A stretch of 64,000 nt of DNA from Pseudobythopirellula maris (GCF_007859945.1 NZ_SJPQ01000001.1:1700489-1764488), one strand, 5' to 3'; shown: positions 1 through 8,974, numbered from the stretch's first letter. Notes: generated by a model from the sequence alone, not told the origin. Numbers and translations: made by a program.

Positions 1-182
1 CGCCCGGCTCGCTGGTCGTCGCCTCGGCCGAGGCGTACGAGAACCTCAAGGCCACGCTGCCGCCCGGCGTGGTGGTCCTCGCCGAAGAGCACCGCCTGAT
101 GCGCCCCGAGAAGGGCGTCGTGCTGCTGGGACAAGCAGAGCTGCAAGCGCGGCTGCCTGCCGAGAAGCGGCTGACGCGTTGA
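1..182 (+). CDS. C-terminal fragment of an unidentified protein (5' end outside window)
   Basis: An open frame enters from the left edge and ends at TGA 180-182, giving about 59 residues with planctomycete-like high-GC codon use. The visible part reads as an alternating hydrophobic and charged tail (PGSLVVASAEAYENLK near the start, GVVLLGQAEL near the end). This would fit the soluble end of a membrane glycosyltransferase or a similar enzyme, but no diagnostic motif is present. It has no same-strand neighbour within 1.8 kb. The coding call is supported by an uninterrupted frame and GC-rich third positions. The function is unknown. Confidence 0.55.
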   Translation, partial: PGSLVVASAEAYENLKATLPPGVVVLAEEHRLMRPEKGVVLLGQAELQARLPAEKRLTR

Positions 183-259
183 TCTCGCGCAGAGTCGCGG
201 AGGAGTAGGGGTGCATGGGATGCACCAACAGGTGCGGTGCATCCCATGCGCCCTACTTA

Positions 260-787
260 CTACATTGCAAGTTCATCTCTGACGCGGTGTATCAAGTGCA
301 AGATCATCACAATCTGAACCAGCATGCCAAGGACGAGGCCAAGGATGAGAATGAACGCCAACGGGCCAGCAGTATGCGAACCTTGCATGGCCAACTCGAA
401 CAATGCTGCGCCAACCATGATCGCAACGTATACAACGCGGCGATTGCTCGCCCGATCAGCCAAATCCTGACGCTGTCTTGACATTGCAAACTCTCCGATA
501 CCGCCGAGTAGATGCCACATCATCGCACAGCCCACGACCATCGTAACCAATCCGTAGGGGACGGCGAGAGCACCATGAACGGCGAAACCGAATAACCAAA
601 GCATAGTCAACACAAAGCAAAGCATACCCGCAGTTATGAACTTCGTCGACAACGGCGAGAGACCACTGCAGCCGGCAGCGACAATCAAATACCCAACGCC
701 ATCTACAAGCAAGTCGAAGCCGTTGAGTGAGAAATCGAGAATGACGAGCAGCAGCCCCCAGAATAGTTGCGAGAAATGGAATGCCAT
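260..787 (-). CDS. Hypothetical multi-pass membrane protein, 175 aa
   Basis: The protein has about four hydrophobic stretches: residues 8-40, 48-75, 78-100 and 118-160. They are separated by a short basic loop around SRQRQDLADRASNRR. It begins with ATG at 787, with an AGAGG-like ribosome site about 9 bases upstream. I recognise no family. The gene is clearly less GC-rich than everything around it and stands alone between a truncated gene and a repeat-rich tract, so it may be a recent arrival. A small integral membrane protein of the cytoplasmic membrane is the safest description. Confidence 0.6.
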   Translation of the reverse strand: MAFHFSQLFWGLLLVILDFSLNGFDLLVDGVGYLIVAAGCSGLSPLSTKFITAGMLCFVLTMLWLFGFAVHGALAVPYGLVTMVVGCAMMWHLLGGIGEFAMSRQRQDLADRASNRRVVYVAIMVGAALFELAMQGSHTAGPLAFILILGLVLGMLVQIVMILHLIHRVRDELAM

Positions 788-1058
788 TCGTCATGAACCT
801 CTGGCCAGTGCGGCTTGTAATATTACGCAAATCGGCTCCGTTGCCGGCCGCACGCGAAGTGGGCTACCAACCGTCAGTAACACTCTACTTGACTGGTGGC
901 ACTGGCGACATGATCCCGTGTGCCACTGGCGTGGCGCCAGTGTGATGTACCGCTAAGAACGCAGGGTGCGATGAAGCGTCAGCGGTATCGTACCTCCCCG
1001 GCGTCTATCGCATGGCCGCCCGACTGGAAACGAGTCGGTGTGCCATCCAAATACCCAC

Positions 1059-1330
1059 GGGTGGCGCCGACAGTCACGAGCAAACGACGCAGTGAGCCGC
1101 CCCGCACGCCCGAGTGCCCGCACGCCCGAGTGATTGTCGGGGTGCGTAGCACAAGAGGGTCGGGCGGACTCGTTGCCGCCTCGCCACCTGGGATTCGCCC
1201 CCCGACACTCGCCCGGCAAAGTCAAACGGCTCATGGCGCCAACCGCAAGCGAGTGTCGCGGCCACCCGTTCTTATCTCTTCTTGACCGTCTTCGTTCCTT
1301 AGTTCCTTCGTGGTTCTCTCCAGAGCCCAC
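1059..1330. repeat. Intergenic repeat family A, copy 1
   Basis: The copy opens with the box GTGGCGCCGACAGTCACGAG (1061-1080). A 37-base block at 1122-1158 is identical to 2920-2956 of copy 3. It continues into a CGGACTCGTTGCCGCC-type segment, a GACACTCGC box and a T-rich run of the TCTTCGTTCCTTAGTTCC type. No long open frame is conserved between the copies, so this looks like a non-coding mobile or regulatory repeat rather than a gene fragment. Confidence 0.75.
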
Positions 1331-1378
1331 ACAGTCTACGCCGGCGGGCCGCACGCGGGTCACCCCTCTAGCACGAGC

Positions 1379-1555
1379 GGGTGGCCTCGACAGTCACGAG
1401 CGAACGGCGACGTGAGCCGCTCCGCACGCGCGAGACTGCCGGGAGACGTAGCCCAAGAGTTGGGGCGGACTCGCTGTCGGAGCGCCTCCTGGGCGCCGTG
1501 CGGCTCCCCTCTGGCGGGCGCCGCATTCGCTGAGACTCACGCTTGGGCACAAAGT
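1379..1555. repeat. Intergenic repeat family A, copy 2 (diverged)
   Basis: The copy starts with GTGGCCTCGACAGTCACGAG (1381-1400). It keeps the order of boxes seen in copies 1 and 3: a GTGAGCCGC-type box, then AAGAGTTGGGGCGGA, then GCCTCCTGGGC, then a GAGACTCACGC end. It is more diverged than the other two and lacks the T-rich 3' part. Copy 1 ends only about 50 bases upstream, so the two form a direct tandem. Confidence 0.6.
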
Positions 1556-2013
1556 GCCAGAGAAGCGATCATGGCGGTCGATGCACCGGGGTAATCGTCC
1601 GTCGCCCACGCTCGCCTTGCTGAAGAGCTTTAGCAGGCCTCCCCAGGCATGGCGCCCAACGGTTTGGGGCACAGAACGATGCAAATTGCGTAAATACGCC
1701 CTTCAATTGCAACCTAAAGGGGCCGAAAGTGGGGCCTCCCAAGTATATTTAGGTTTTATGCTAAATGGCGGCCCCGCAGGTTGCGGGCTTATCACCACGC
1801 TTATCGCTCGAACCGAACCTGTCGGGAAGAGGTCCCCGGGCGGAGGCGGTCGCTTCCCCTGCGATCGGATTTTTTTGACGCCACGCTGCGTTCCGCAGTG
1901 CTGCACAAGCCATTGCCGCGCATTGCTTGGCTGGAAGTTTCGCATCACGACTCACTCTTAACACTTCTCTTGATCGGGCGCACGTCGCCCAAACACCCTT
2001 GGAGGTTATGCTC

Positions 2014-2784
2014 ATGACGGTAACCCAACTCTGGCGTAGCGGCGCGGCATGCGCCCTCGCCGCCTGCCTTCTCGGCGCAATCACGACGCCGGCCCTGGCG
2101 GCTGGCGTCTCGCTGGCTCCGGACGCCGACGCCCGGCTCGCCAACGACTCGAACCGTGGCGCCACCAGCAACACCGGCAGCGAAGGCCAGTGGGAAGTCC
2201 GCTGGCACGAAGCGCCGCGCGTTCGCATCGGCTACGTCCGCTACGACATCACCGGCGTAGACCCCTCTCTCTTCCAGTACGCCACGCTCAGCGGCAACTT
2301 CACGGGGAGCAGCTACAACGGCCCCTCGAGCGGCGGCATGTGGAATGTCTACGGCCTGAACGACGACGTGGTGGCCGACAGCGGCATCCTGGGCAACGAC
2401 TGGGGCGAGTCCGACGTGAACTACTCGAACGCCGCAGGCGTCGACAACGCGGCCGCCGAGGGCACGTTCGCCTTCACCAGCGATGTGGAGCTCTTGGGCA
2501 CGCTGTCGTTCGACGGCGTCGACGTCCAGCCGCTCCCGTTCATGTCGAACACGAACGACCTGGACCTGACGGACTTCCTCAACGACGACACCGACGGGTT
2601 GGTGACCTTTCTGTTCATGGACGTCGCCCAGAACGGCCACGAGTACCGCATCAACAGCAAGGAAGGCAGCACGGCCGACGGCCACGGCCCGACGATGCTG
2701 AACTTCGTCCCCGAGCCCACCAGCGCCCTGCTGGCGGTCCTCGGTCTCGCGGGCCTCGCGCGTTCACGCCGCAACCGCGGCTGA
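2014..2784 (+). CDS. Exported PEP-CTERM sorting-domain protein, 256 aa
   Basis: A signal peptide (residues 1-29, ending TPALA) is followed by an acidic, Asn/Gly-rich beta-sandwich-like region and a C-terminal sorting tail: VPEPTS, then a hydrophobic helix, then a basic RSRRNRG end. That is the standard PEP-CTERM arrangement recognised by exosortase, so the mature protein should be exported and processed at the envelope. Residues 32-80 (SLAPDADARL through VRIGYVRYDI) resemble DNRLRE/CBM-type modules of extracellular proteins, a tentative match. GGAGG at 2001-2005 lies 8 bases before the ATG at 2014 but only 2 before the ATG at 2008, so I chose 2014. A strong terminator follows. Confidence 0.88.
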   Translation: MTVTQLWRSGAACALAACLLGAITTPALAAGVSLAPDADARLANDSNRGATSNTGSEGQWEVRWHEAPRVRIGYVRYDITGVDPSLFQYATLSGNFTGSSYNGPSSGGMWNVYGLNDDVVADSGILGNDWGESDVNYSNAAGVDNAAAEGTFAFTSDVELLGTLSFDGVDVQPLPFMSNTNDLDLTDFLNDDTDGLVTFLFMDVAQNGHEYRINSKEGSTADGHGPTMLNFVPEPTSALLAVLGLAGLARSRRNRG

Positions 2785-2815
2785 GCCGCCTCGCGGGTCA
2801 CTCCAGAGCCTGACG

Positions 2816-2853
2816 GCCCGCCGCCCGATCGATTCGGGCGGCGGGCTTTTTTT
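2816..2853 (+). terminator. Intrinsic terminator after the PEP-CTERM gene
   Basis: A perfect GC-rich stem formed by GCCCGCCGCCCGA and its complement closes around a four-base centre. Seven T residues follow at 2847-2853. It lies 31 bases after the stop codon at 2784, the expected place for a Rho-independent terminator. Confidence 0.9.
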
Positions 2854-2873
2854 GCGCCGTCTCTTGGCTGCTT

Positions 2874-3135
2874 GGGTGGCGCCGACAGTCACGAGCTAAG
2901 GCTTTGCTAGCCGTCCCTTACGCCCGAGTGATTGTCGGGGTGCGTAGCACAAGAGGTTGGGGCGGAAGCGTCGCGAGCACGCCTCCTGGGCTCCGCCCCC
3001 GCGACACTCGCTCTTCACGTTCTTTCTTCTCTTGTCCCGTCTTCGTTCCTTGGTTCCGTCGTGGTTCCCTTACGTCCTTCTTCGTGCGCTTGATCGTCGT
3101 GCCCGTCGTGTCGTCGTGGTTCCCTCCCTTGAGGA
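2874..3135. repeat. Intergenic repeat family A, copy 3
   Basis: The same opening box, GTGGCGCCGACAGTCACGAG, appears at 2876-2895. The 37-base block at 2920-2956 is identical to copy 1, followed by the GCCTCCTGGGC box, a GACACTCGC box and the T-rich TCTTCGTTCCTTGGTTCC segment. It begins 20 bases after the terminator of the PEP-CTERM gene. The rest of the gap to 3519 holds no gene. Confidence 0.75.
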
Positions 3136-3519
3136 CCACTCAAACGCGCGGCCAATAATTTCTTTGCGCGACTTATCCGCCTTCAGCGGACTCCGCTGCG
3201 CTCCGCTAATCGACCTGATAGCAACGACTTAGAACAAAATCGCGAGTGGCCAAGAATCGCTGCTGCGCGCGGCGGCCAAAAGCGATTGTCGAAATTAGGT
3301 GAAACGCCCGTTACAAAGATAATTGGGCGCCGCAGGGGTGTATTCTTCACGCCGCCGCTGCACTCAGCCGGCCGTTTGCCGCTCCGCAGCCCGCTGCTCT
3401 GCGTTTTTCAGCCCCGATTACCACGGGCAACTTTTTCAGAGCACTCTCAGACGCGCGATTTCAAACTATTATTGGCCACGCCAGCGTGGCGACGGTCTGC
3501 GTCGGTGAGAGCCACTTGA

Positions 3520-4053
3520 TCAACGCACCGCGGGTCGCGGGGCCATCGCCTGCGGCGTGGCGCCCGCCGTGCGCAGCAGGCCGGCGAGCTTCTCCGGAGG
3601 CAAAAAGCCGGTCGCGGCGCCAACCGCCTTGCCTTCGGGCGTGAACACGATCGTCGTCGGGAAGGCCCGCACCTTGAGCGCTTGGACTAGCTCGCTGTCG
3701 CGCTCGGCGTGGAGCTTGAGCGGCACGAAGCGGCGCGTGACCTCGGCGGCCACGCTCTCGTCGGTCCAGGTCTCGAGCTCCATCTTGCGGCAGAAGCGGC
3801 AGTTCTCCGACGTGACGTAGGCGACGATCGGCCGGCGGCTCTGGCGGGCGTCGGCCTGGGCGGCGCCGGCGTCGTTGGACCAGGCGATCGGCAAGCCGGG
3901 CAGCGGGGCGGGCTCGGCCGGCGCGAGACCGAACAGGCTGCGGAGCGAGAAGCCGCCGCTCGTCTCGGGGGCCGTCGTCTCCTGCGCGCTGAGCGGGGCC
4001 GAAACCAGCAGCGCGATCGCTATGGCGAGCGGGATGATTCGTTGGGTTCGCAT
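3520..4053 (-). CDS. Exported thioredoxin-fold protein with a CxxC site, 177 aa
   Basis: A signal peptide (residues 1-23, ending PLSAQ) places this outside the cytoplasm. The thioredoxin fold runs from about residue 55 to 165. It has the redox pair Cys85 and Cys88 in SENCRFC and the cis-proline loop AFPTTIVF (Pro132). This pattern belongs to the thioredoxin_7 / DUF255-like group, which reduces or isomerises disulfides or acts as a sensor. The Pro/Ala-rich linker at 25-55 looks like a spacer from the membrane. It is transcribed away from the dockerin/PEP-CTERM gene's stop and has no obvious operon partner. Its substrate cannot be read from sequence. Confidence 0.82.
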   Translation of the reverse strand: MRTQRIIPLAIAIALLVSAPLSAQETTAPETSGGFSLRSLFGLAPAEPAPLPGLPIAWSNDAGAAQADARQSRRPIVAYVTSENCRFCRKMELETWTDESVAAEVTRRFVPLKLHAERDSELVQALKVRAFPTTIVFTPEGKAVGAATGFLPPEKLAGLLRTAGATPQAMAPRPAVR

Positions 4054-4216
4054 CGCAGCGGGCCTCCTGCCGGTTGATCACCACACGCCTGTAGCAAGAT
4101 GATCGGTCCGCGGGCCGGGCCGGCTGAGTGCGGAGCCCCACGGTGCGGCCTGTATGGCCGGCGTACTCGATGCGGGCCGGGTTGTGCGGGTCGCGTAAAG
4201 CCCCATAGCGCAAGAG

Positions 4217-4245
4217 CGAACCGCCGTGGTCGCCCACGGCGGTTC
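4217..4245 (-). terminator. GC-rich hairpin downstream of the dockerin/PEP-CTERM gene
   Basis: A 13-base perfect stem (CGAACCGCCGTGG with its complement) closes on a short loop about 40 bases after the stop codon at 4285, in the direction of transcription. The U-tract is poor (TCTTG), so it may act as a processing or stability hairpin rather than a strong terminator. Confidence 0.45.
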
Positions 4246-4284
4246 GAGGAAGGTGAGATCGAGTCGCGACGCGTCGGTAGCGAG

Positions 4285-5769
4285 TCAGCAGGCCGAACGC
4301 CGCCGGGCCAGCACCCCCGCCACAGCCGCCAGCAGCAGCCCCGCGGCGGCCGGCTCGGGAACGGCCATGCTGGTCGCCGGCGAGGGGACGGTCATACCGA
4401 AGTTGGACCGCCAGATGGCGTAGTCGACCGCGTCGACGACCATGTCGAAGTTGCCGTCGGCCGCCAGGCCTAGGCCGGTCGCGCCCATCGAGTCGCGCCA
4501 CACGGTGAAGTCGGCCGCGTCGACCACGCCGTTCAGGTTGTAGTCGCCCGTGAGCACCGGCGCCTCGCCGTGGTCGGCGACCGCCTCCAGGGCGTTGATG
4601 TCGATGACGGTCTCGGTCTCCTCGCCGTTCTCGCCCACCAGCCGGAGGGCGCCGAGCGCGTAGCCGTGGTCCCACAGGTGGCCGCCATGCCGCAGGAAGC
4701 CGACCACCCCAACGCTGTCCATCACGAACAGCTCGCTGCCGGTCGAGTAGTAGCCGTCCGGGTCGGCGGGGTCGATGATCTGGCTGATGCTGAACAGGAT
4801 CGCGTCGCCCTCGGTCTTGATGATCCCCTCGGGGTTGACCCGCAGCCCCTCGTCGTGCGCTCCGCGGAAGTCGAAGCGGTCGCTGTCGCCCACGCGTTCG
4901 CTGACCATCATCGCGTCGAGGTTGATCGCCTGCGGGCCCTGGCGATCGTCGAATAAGGCGAACGCCGTGGCGGGGATCGGGCCGAGCAGCGTCTCGACGG
5001 CGGAGGTCACCAGGGCGTGCGGCAGGTAGTTCGTTCCCGAGAGGTTCCAGACCGACGCGCCGCTGGCGGCGTCGGTGTCGAGCGAGTACTTGTTCGTGTC
5101 GCCCAGGCCACCGAGTTCGATATCGGGCTCGGGGCCCCAGAGCTCGGCGCCATCGACGTCTTTGGGGAGCGGCATGCCGTTCACCTCGGGCTGCTTGGCC
5201 CACACGCCCTGCGAAGAGGGGGGTGAGAAGACGCCGGCCATCTCGTGGCTCAGCTCGCCCGTGCCGCCGATCGTCATGCCGTTCGACAGCAGCAGCGGCC
5301 CCGCGGGTGGGACCGGCGTGGGGCCGAAGCCGCCGAGGGGGCTGCGGCCGGCGATCTCGTCGTCGTGCGAGAAGACGAGGTGCGCCTCGTCACGCAACAA
5401 CGGGTCAAACAGGGCGTCGTGCTGGTTGGCGATCGCGTCGACCTGGTCTTCGCGTTCCCAGTTGGGACGTGTGAAGGAGAAGTCGACCCCGTCGGTCGCC
5501 CCGCCCAGGCCGTCCCACAGCACCACCTGCTCGGGATCGGGGGCGCCGCCGGGCGAGGTGGTGGTGTCGAAATCGTGCGAGTACTCTTTGCCGAAAACCG
5601 TAGGCGGGGGCATGATCCCGGGGCCGATCGCCACGGGCGCGTAAGGCACGGGGACGTAGGGGATCGTGGCGAGGGCGGGCGCCGCCGCGAGGGGCGCCAG
5701 GCCTAGGCAAAGCGTCAGGGAGGCCAGGCGGCGAGTTTGGGGGCGGGATACGGGGCGTCGTAAGGACAT
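4285..5769 (-). CDS. Exported PEP-CTERM protein with dockerin-like repeats, 494 aa
   Basis: The start at 5769 follows an AAGGAG ribosome site; a longer upstream frame lacks one. The arginine-rich N-terminus and hydrophobic signal end near PALA. The middle (about residues 45-410) is Asp/Gly/Pro-rich with no enzyme motif I recognise. Near the end are two dockerin-like calcium loops, GDYNLNGVVDAADFTVWR and DGNFDMVVDAVDYAIWR, the form common in planctomycete surface proteins. They are followed by a PEP-CTERM tail (AVPEPAA, hydrophobic helix, ARRRSAC). It is probably an anchored or released extracellular protein, perhaps paired with cohesin-like partners elsewhere. The function of the large middle domain is unknown. 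Confidence 0.85.
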   Translation of the reverse strand: MSLRRPVSRPQTRRLASLTLCLGLAPLAAAPALATIPYVPVPYAPVAIGPGIMPPPTVFGKEYSHDFDTTTSPGGAPDPEQVVLWDGLGGATDGVDFSFTRPNWEREDQVDAIANQHDALFDPLLRDEAHLVFSHDDEIAGRSPLGGFGPTPVPPAGPLLLSNGMTIGGTGELSHEMAGVFSPPSSQGVWAKQPEVNGMPLPKDVDGAELWGPEPDIELGGLGDTNKYSLDTDAASGASVWNLSGTNYLPHALVTSAVETLLGPIPATAFALFDDRQGPQAINLDAMMVSERVGDSDRFDFRGAHDEGLRVNPEGIIKTEGDAILFSISQIIDPADPDGYYSTGSELFVMDSVGVVGFLRHGGHLWDHGYALGALRLVGENGEETETVIDINALEAVADHGEAPVLTGDYNLNGVVDAADFTVWRDSMGATGLGLAADGNFDMVVDAVDYAIWRSNFGMTVPSPATSMAVPEPAAAGLLLAAVAGVLARRRSAC

Positions 5770-5869
5770 GGCGGACTCCTTGCTCAACGGGTGGAACACC
5801 CGCTCGGCGCGTTGCTGCGCCAGGCGGAACACCCAGGAGATCCGCATCGGGCCTCCCAGCCCGACAGAG

Positions 5870-5894
5870 AAAAGCAAAAGAGCCGGGAAGGCTC
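5870..5894 (-). terminator. Possible weak terminator after the GT2-GtrA gene
   Basis: On the minus strand a short GAGCC/GGCTC stem overlaps the stop codon of the glycosyltransferase gene. It is followed by a T-rich stretch (TCTTTTGCTTTTCTC). The stem is only 5 bases, so the call is tentative. Confidence 0.4.
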
Positions 5895-7089
5895 AATAGC
5901 TGCGTGGGGCTTCGTCTTCTTGCGGCTGCCACGGGCCGCGGTTCGATTCGGGGAACACCACGAGACGGCGCGCCAGGAAGTTGAGCACCAGGCCGACAGC
6001 CGTAGCCGTCAGCTTGGCGCCAGCGGGCGAGAACGCCGCCAGCAGCGCCAGGGTCGTCGCCCGGTCGACCAGGCCAACCGCCAGCACCGCGGCCGCGTAG
6101 ACGGCGAGCTCGGAGTAGCGTCCCCAACGCGCCTGGTGGCGGAAGATCAGCTTGATGCAGAGCCAGTAGTTCACCGCCGCGGCGACGACAAAGGCGATCG
6201 GCGCCGCGACGCCCGCCGCCGCGCCGCCGCGCAGCAGCGCGAGGAACACGAGCAGGTTCACCACCGCGCAGAGCCCGCCTATCGCCACGTACGACAGGAA
6301 CTGCACCGGTGCGGGCAGGTTGTGGGCGTTGTAGCGCACGATGCAATACAGCGCCCGCAGGCCGTCGCGCAGCCCGATCTTCTTTCCCTCTTCGTACGTG
6401 CGGGCGTAGTACGACACGCCCATCTCAACGATCCGAACGCGCCGCTGGGCGACGGCCGCCGTGACCTCCGGCTCGAAGCCGAACCGCTTCTCTCGCAAGG
6501 GGAGCGACTGGATCAGGTCGCGGCGGAAGACCTTGTAGCAGGTCTCCATGTCGGTGAGGTTCAGGTCGGTGAACATGTTCGACAGGAACGTCAGGCACTG
6601 GTTGCCCATCGAGTGCCAGAAGTAGAGCACCCGGTGGGCGCCGTGCGTCAGGTAGCGCGAGCCCATGACGACCTCGGCCTGGCCGTCGACGAGCGGCTTG
6701 ATAAGCCGCAGCAGGTCTTGCGGGTCGTACTCGAGGTCGGCGTCTTGGACCGCGACAAAGTCGCCGCTGGCGGCGGCGATGCCGGTGTGCAGCGCGGCGC
6801 CCTTGCCCTGGTTCACGTCGTGCGTGAGCAGGCGGACCTCTTCGCAGCGCTCGGCCAGGGCGTGGGCGATCTCACGGCTGCGGTCGGCCGAGCAGTCGTC
6901 GACGATGAGGATCTCAAGCCGCAGCGTGTCGGAGGCGATCGCCCGCACACGGTCGACGCACCGCTCGAGCGTCGCCTCTTCGTTGTAGCACGGCACGATG
7001 ACCGTGAGCGTGTGGGGGGGAGCGTCGGCGGGCACGGCAGGCGGGGCGCTGGGGAGCGGTCGGCGGGAAACCCCCACCCTATTTGCCAC
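5893..7089 (-). CDS. Dolichol-phosphate-mannose-synthase-like GT2 fused to a GtrA membrane domain, 398 aa
   Basis: Residues 27-250 are a family 2 glycosyltransferase: VIVPCYNEE at the nucleotide-binding strand, VDDCSADRS, GKGAAL, and the metal-binding DAD at 116-118. The region GSRYLTHG to MGVSYYARTYEEGKKI is typical of DPM1/GtrB-type polyprenyl-phosphate sugar transferases. Residues about 262-385 form four hydrophobic helices with the GtrA signature (FLSYVAIGG, then ending NFLARRLVVF). The fusion would make a polyprenyl-phosphate-linked sugar and assist its flipping across the membrane for cell-surface glycosylation. The start is GTG at 7089, without a clear ribosome site; GTG at 7077 is an alternative. 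It is not part of a larger sugar cluster here. Confidence 0.88.
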   Translation of the reverse strand: MANRVGVSRRPLPSAPPAVPADAPPHTLTVIVPCYNEEATLERCVDRVRAIASDTLRLEILIVDDCSADRSREIAHALAERCEEVRLLTHDVNQGKGAALHTGIAAASGDFVAVQDADLEYDPQDLLRLIKPLVDGQAEVVMGSRYLTHGAHRVLYFWHSMGNQCLTFLSNMFTDLNLTDMETCYKVFRRDLIQSLPLREKRFGFEPEVTAAVAQRRVRIVEMGVSYYARTYEEGKKIGLRDGLRALYCIVRYNAHNLPAPVQFLSYVAIGGLCAVVNLLVFLALLRGGAAAGVAAPIAFVVAAAVNYWLCIKLIFRHQARWGRYSELAVYAAAVLAVGLVDRATTLALLAAFSPAGAKLTATAVGLVLNFLARRLVVFPESNRGPWQPQEDEAPRSY

Positions 7090-7177
7090 TCACTGGCGAC
7101 ACAAGAACCGTGGGTCCGTTTCGAGGCGACCGACCCTAGGAATGGGCCCGCGGGGAGTTGGCCCGCGGCTGGGCGCC

Positions 7178-8974
7178 TTACAGCAGCGTGTCGAGCTCGT
7201 CCACCAGCCGCTCGAAGTGATCGAGCGCCGTCTCGACCGGCTTGGGGCTCTCCATGTCGACGCCGGCGTCGCGCAGTAGCTCGAGCGGGTACTTGCTGCA
7301 GCCCCCCTTGAGGAACGACAGGTAGTCGCCGAGCTCTTCCTTGCCGCCGGTCAGCACGCGCTGGCTCAGCGCGATGGCGGCCGACAGGCCGGTGGCGTAC
7401 TTGTAGACGTAGAACGCGTTGTAGAAGTGCGGGATCCGCAGGCACTCGAGCTCCAGCTGCTCGTCGATCGCGAACTTCTCGCCGAAGTAGGCGTCGAGCA
7501 ACTCGCGGTAGACCGTGCGGAACCGCTCGAGCGTGAGCGCCTCGCCCGCCTCGGCCAGCTCGTGGGTGAGCTTCTCGAACTCGGCGAACATCGTCTGCCG
7601 CACGATCGTGCCGCGGATGGCGTCGATCTCGCGGTTCAGCAAGTAGGCGCGTTCCTTGTCGCTCTTCGCCTGCTCCATCAGGTAGCCGCTGAGCAGCTGC
7701 TCGTTGAAGGTGCTGGCCACCTCGGCGACGAAAATCGTGTAGTTGTAATACTCGTAAGGCTGGTTGCCGGCCGAGTACCAGCTGTGCATCGAGTGCCCCG
7801 CCTCGTGGGCGAGGGTGAACATGTGGTCGAGCACGTCGGGCTGGTAGTTCATCAGGATGAACGGGTCGCCGTCGAACGAGCCAGCCGAGAAGGCGCCGGA
7901 GTTCTTGCCCTTGTTCGGGTAGCGGTCGCACCAGCGGCCGCGGAGGCCCGCCTCGAGCGTGTTGCAGTACTCGTCGCCCATCGGCGCGAGCGAGGCGATC
8001 ACCTTCTTGACCGCTTGGTCCCAGGTGTGCCGCGTGTCGAGCTCGCTGAGGATCGGCACGTACGTGTCGTACTGGTGGATCTCCTTGAGCTTCATCTTGC
8101 GGCGGCGGAGCTCGAAGTACTTGTGCACCGCCGGCAGCCGCGAGCGGACCGCTTTCACCAGGTTGTCGTAAACGCTGACCGGCACGTCGTCGCCGAACAG
8201 CGACGCCTCGCGGGCCGAGGAGTAGCCGCGCGCTTGGGCGTAGTAGACGTCCTTCTGGATCGAGCCCTTGAGCGTGGCGGCGAGGGCGTTCTCGTGGTCG
8301 GCGAACTCTTCGTAGAACTTGGTGAACGCCTCCTTGCGCACCGAGCGCTTGGGCGAGTGGAGGAAGACCGCGAAGCTCGACTGCGAGAGCTCGGCCGGCT
8401 TGCCGTCGTCGCCCGTGACCGTGCCGAACTTCAGGTCGGCGTCGGTCAGCTGGCGGAAGATCTGGCTGGTGGAGCCCGCCATCTCGCTCTGCATGGCGAG
8501 CAGCTTCTCCTCGGCGTCCGAGAGCGTGTGCGGTTTGTAGCGCACGAGCCTCTCGAGCGTCAGCCGGTAAGGCGCCAGCTCCTTGGCCGTTTGGTACTTC
8601 TTGAGCTTGGCTTGCGAGAGTCCGAGGATCTCAGGCCGGATGAAGCTGGCGGCCTGGGCGGCGCGGCTGGCGGCGCCCTCGTAGCGGCCGCTCATCTCCT
8701 GGTAGCGGCTGTTGGCCTGGTCCTCGGTCGTCTTGAGCATCGCGTAGTAAGCGATCCGCTCGCCGTCGCGGTCGAACGCGCTGTCGAACTTCAGGCATTT
8801 GGCCAGCGCCGCCGGCCCATCGCCCAACTTGCCGCGGAACGACTCGTACCGCTTGATCTTCTTCTCCCACTTCACGAACGCCTCCTCCCACGCCTTGTCC
8901 GAGGGGAACAGGCTCGAGAGGTCCCACGTGTCGGCGGGTTTGACTTTGCTGCGGAGGGGGAGCTTTTTCGCCAT
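7178..8974 (-). CDS. pepF: Oligoendopeptidase F (M3 family), 598 aa
   Basis: This M3B zinc metallopeptidase cleaves short peptides in the cytoplasm. The zinc site is HEAGH starting at His390 within FTLAHEAGHSMHSW. The downstream motif FVAEVASTFNEQLL supplies the third ligand and a conserved glutamate. Length and layout match the roughly 600-residue PepF family, with the N-terminal helical domain beginning WDLSSLFPSD. The ATG at 8974 is preferred because it follows a GAGG site by 10 bases and begins with a basic MAKKLPLRSK as in homologues; an upstream in-frame start at 9061 would add 29 unlike residues. FabH lies just upstream on the same strand. Confidence 0.95.
   Translation of the reverse strand: MAKKLPLRSKVKPADTWDLSSLFPSDKAWEEAFVKWEKKIKRYESFRGKLGDGPAALAKCLKFDSAFDRDGERIAYYAMLKTTEDQANSRYQEMSGRYEGAASRAAQAASFIRPEILGLSQAKLKKYQTAKELAPYRLTLERLVRYKPHTLSDAEEKLLAMQSEMAGSTSQIFRQLTDADLKFGTVTGDDGKPAELSQSSFAVFLHSPKRSVRKEAFTKFYEEFADHENALAATLKGSIQKDVYYAQARGYSSAREASLFGDDVPVSVYDNLVKAVRSRLPAVHKYFELRRRKMKLKEIHQYDTYVPILSELDTRHTWDQAVKKVIASLAPMGDEYCNTLEAGLRGRWCDRYPNKGKNSGAFSAGSFDGDPFILMNYQPDVLDHMFTLAHEAGHSMHSWYSAGNQPYEYYNYTIFVAEVASTFNEQLLSGYLMEQAKSDKERAYLLNREIDAIRGTIVRQTMFAEFEKLTHELAEAGEALTLERFRTVYRELLDAYFGEKFAIDEQLELECLRIPHFYNAFYVYKYATGLSAAIALSQRVLTGGKEELGDYLSFLKGGCSKYPLELLRDAGVDMESPKPVETALDHFERLVDELDTLL

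Larger units (their letters stand above)
788..2013. other. Non-coding, repeat-rich intergenic tract
   Basis: About 1.2 kb without a credible gene. Open frames here are short, overlap on both strands and lack ribosome sites. The tract holds two copies of a roughly 200-270 base repeat, listed separately, whose third copy lies beyond the next gene. The part from about 1690 to 2000 is AT-richer and contains short complementary GC boxes around 1730-1800. It probably carries the promoter and leader of the PEP-CTERM gene at 2014, but no clear -35/-10 pair can be assigned. Confidence 0.6.

Noticed and set aside
1690-1800. Possible riboswitch or tRNA upstream of the PEP-CTERM gene
   Set aside because: The complementary boxes do not form a cloverleaf or any riboswitch core I recognise.
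3461-5203. 580-residue minus-strand open frame spanning the thioredoxin-like gene and the dockerin/PEP-CTERM gene
   Set aside because: Arg/Pro/Gly-rich composition and overlap with two well-supported genes in another frame mark it as a high-GC shadow.
5791-7311. 506-residue plus-strand open frame opposite the GT2-GtrA gene
   Set aside because: It lies antisense to a gene with clear motifs and has shadow composition.
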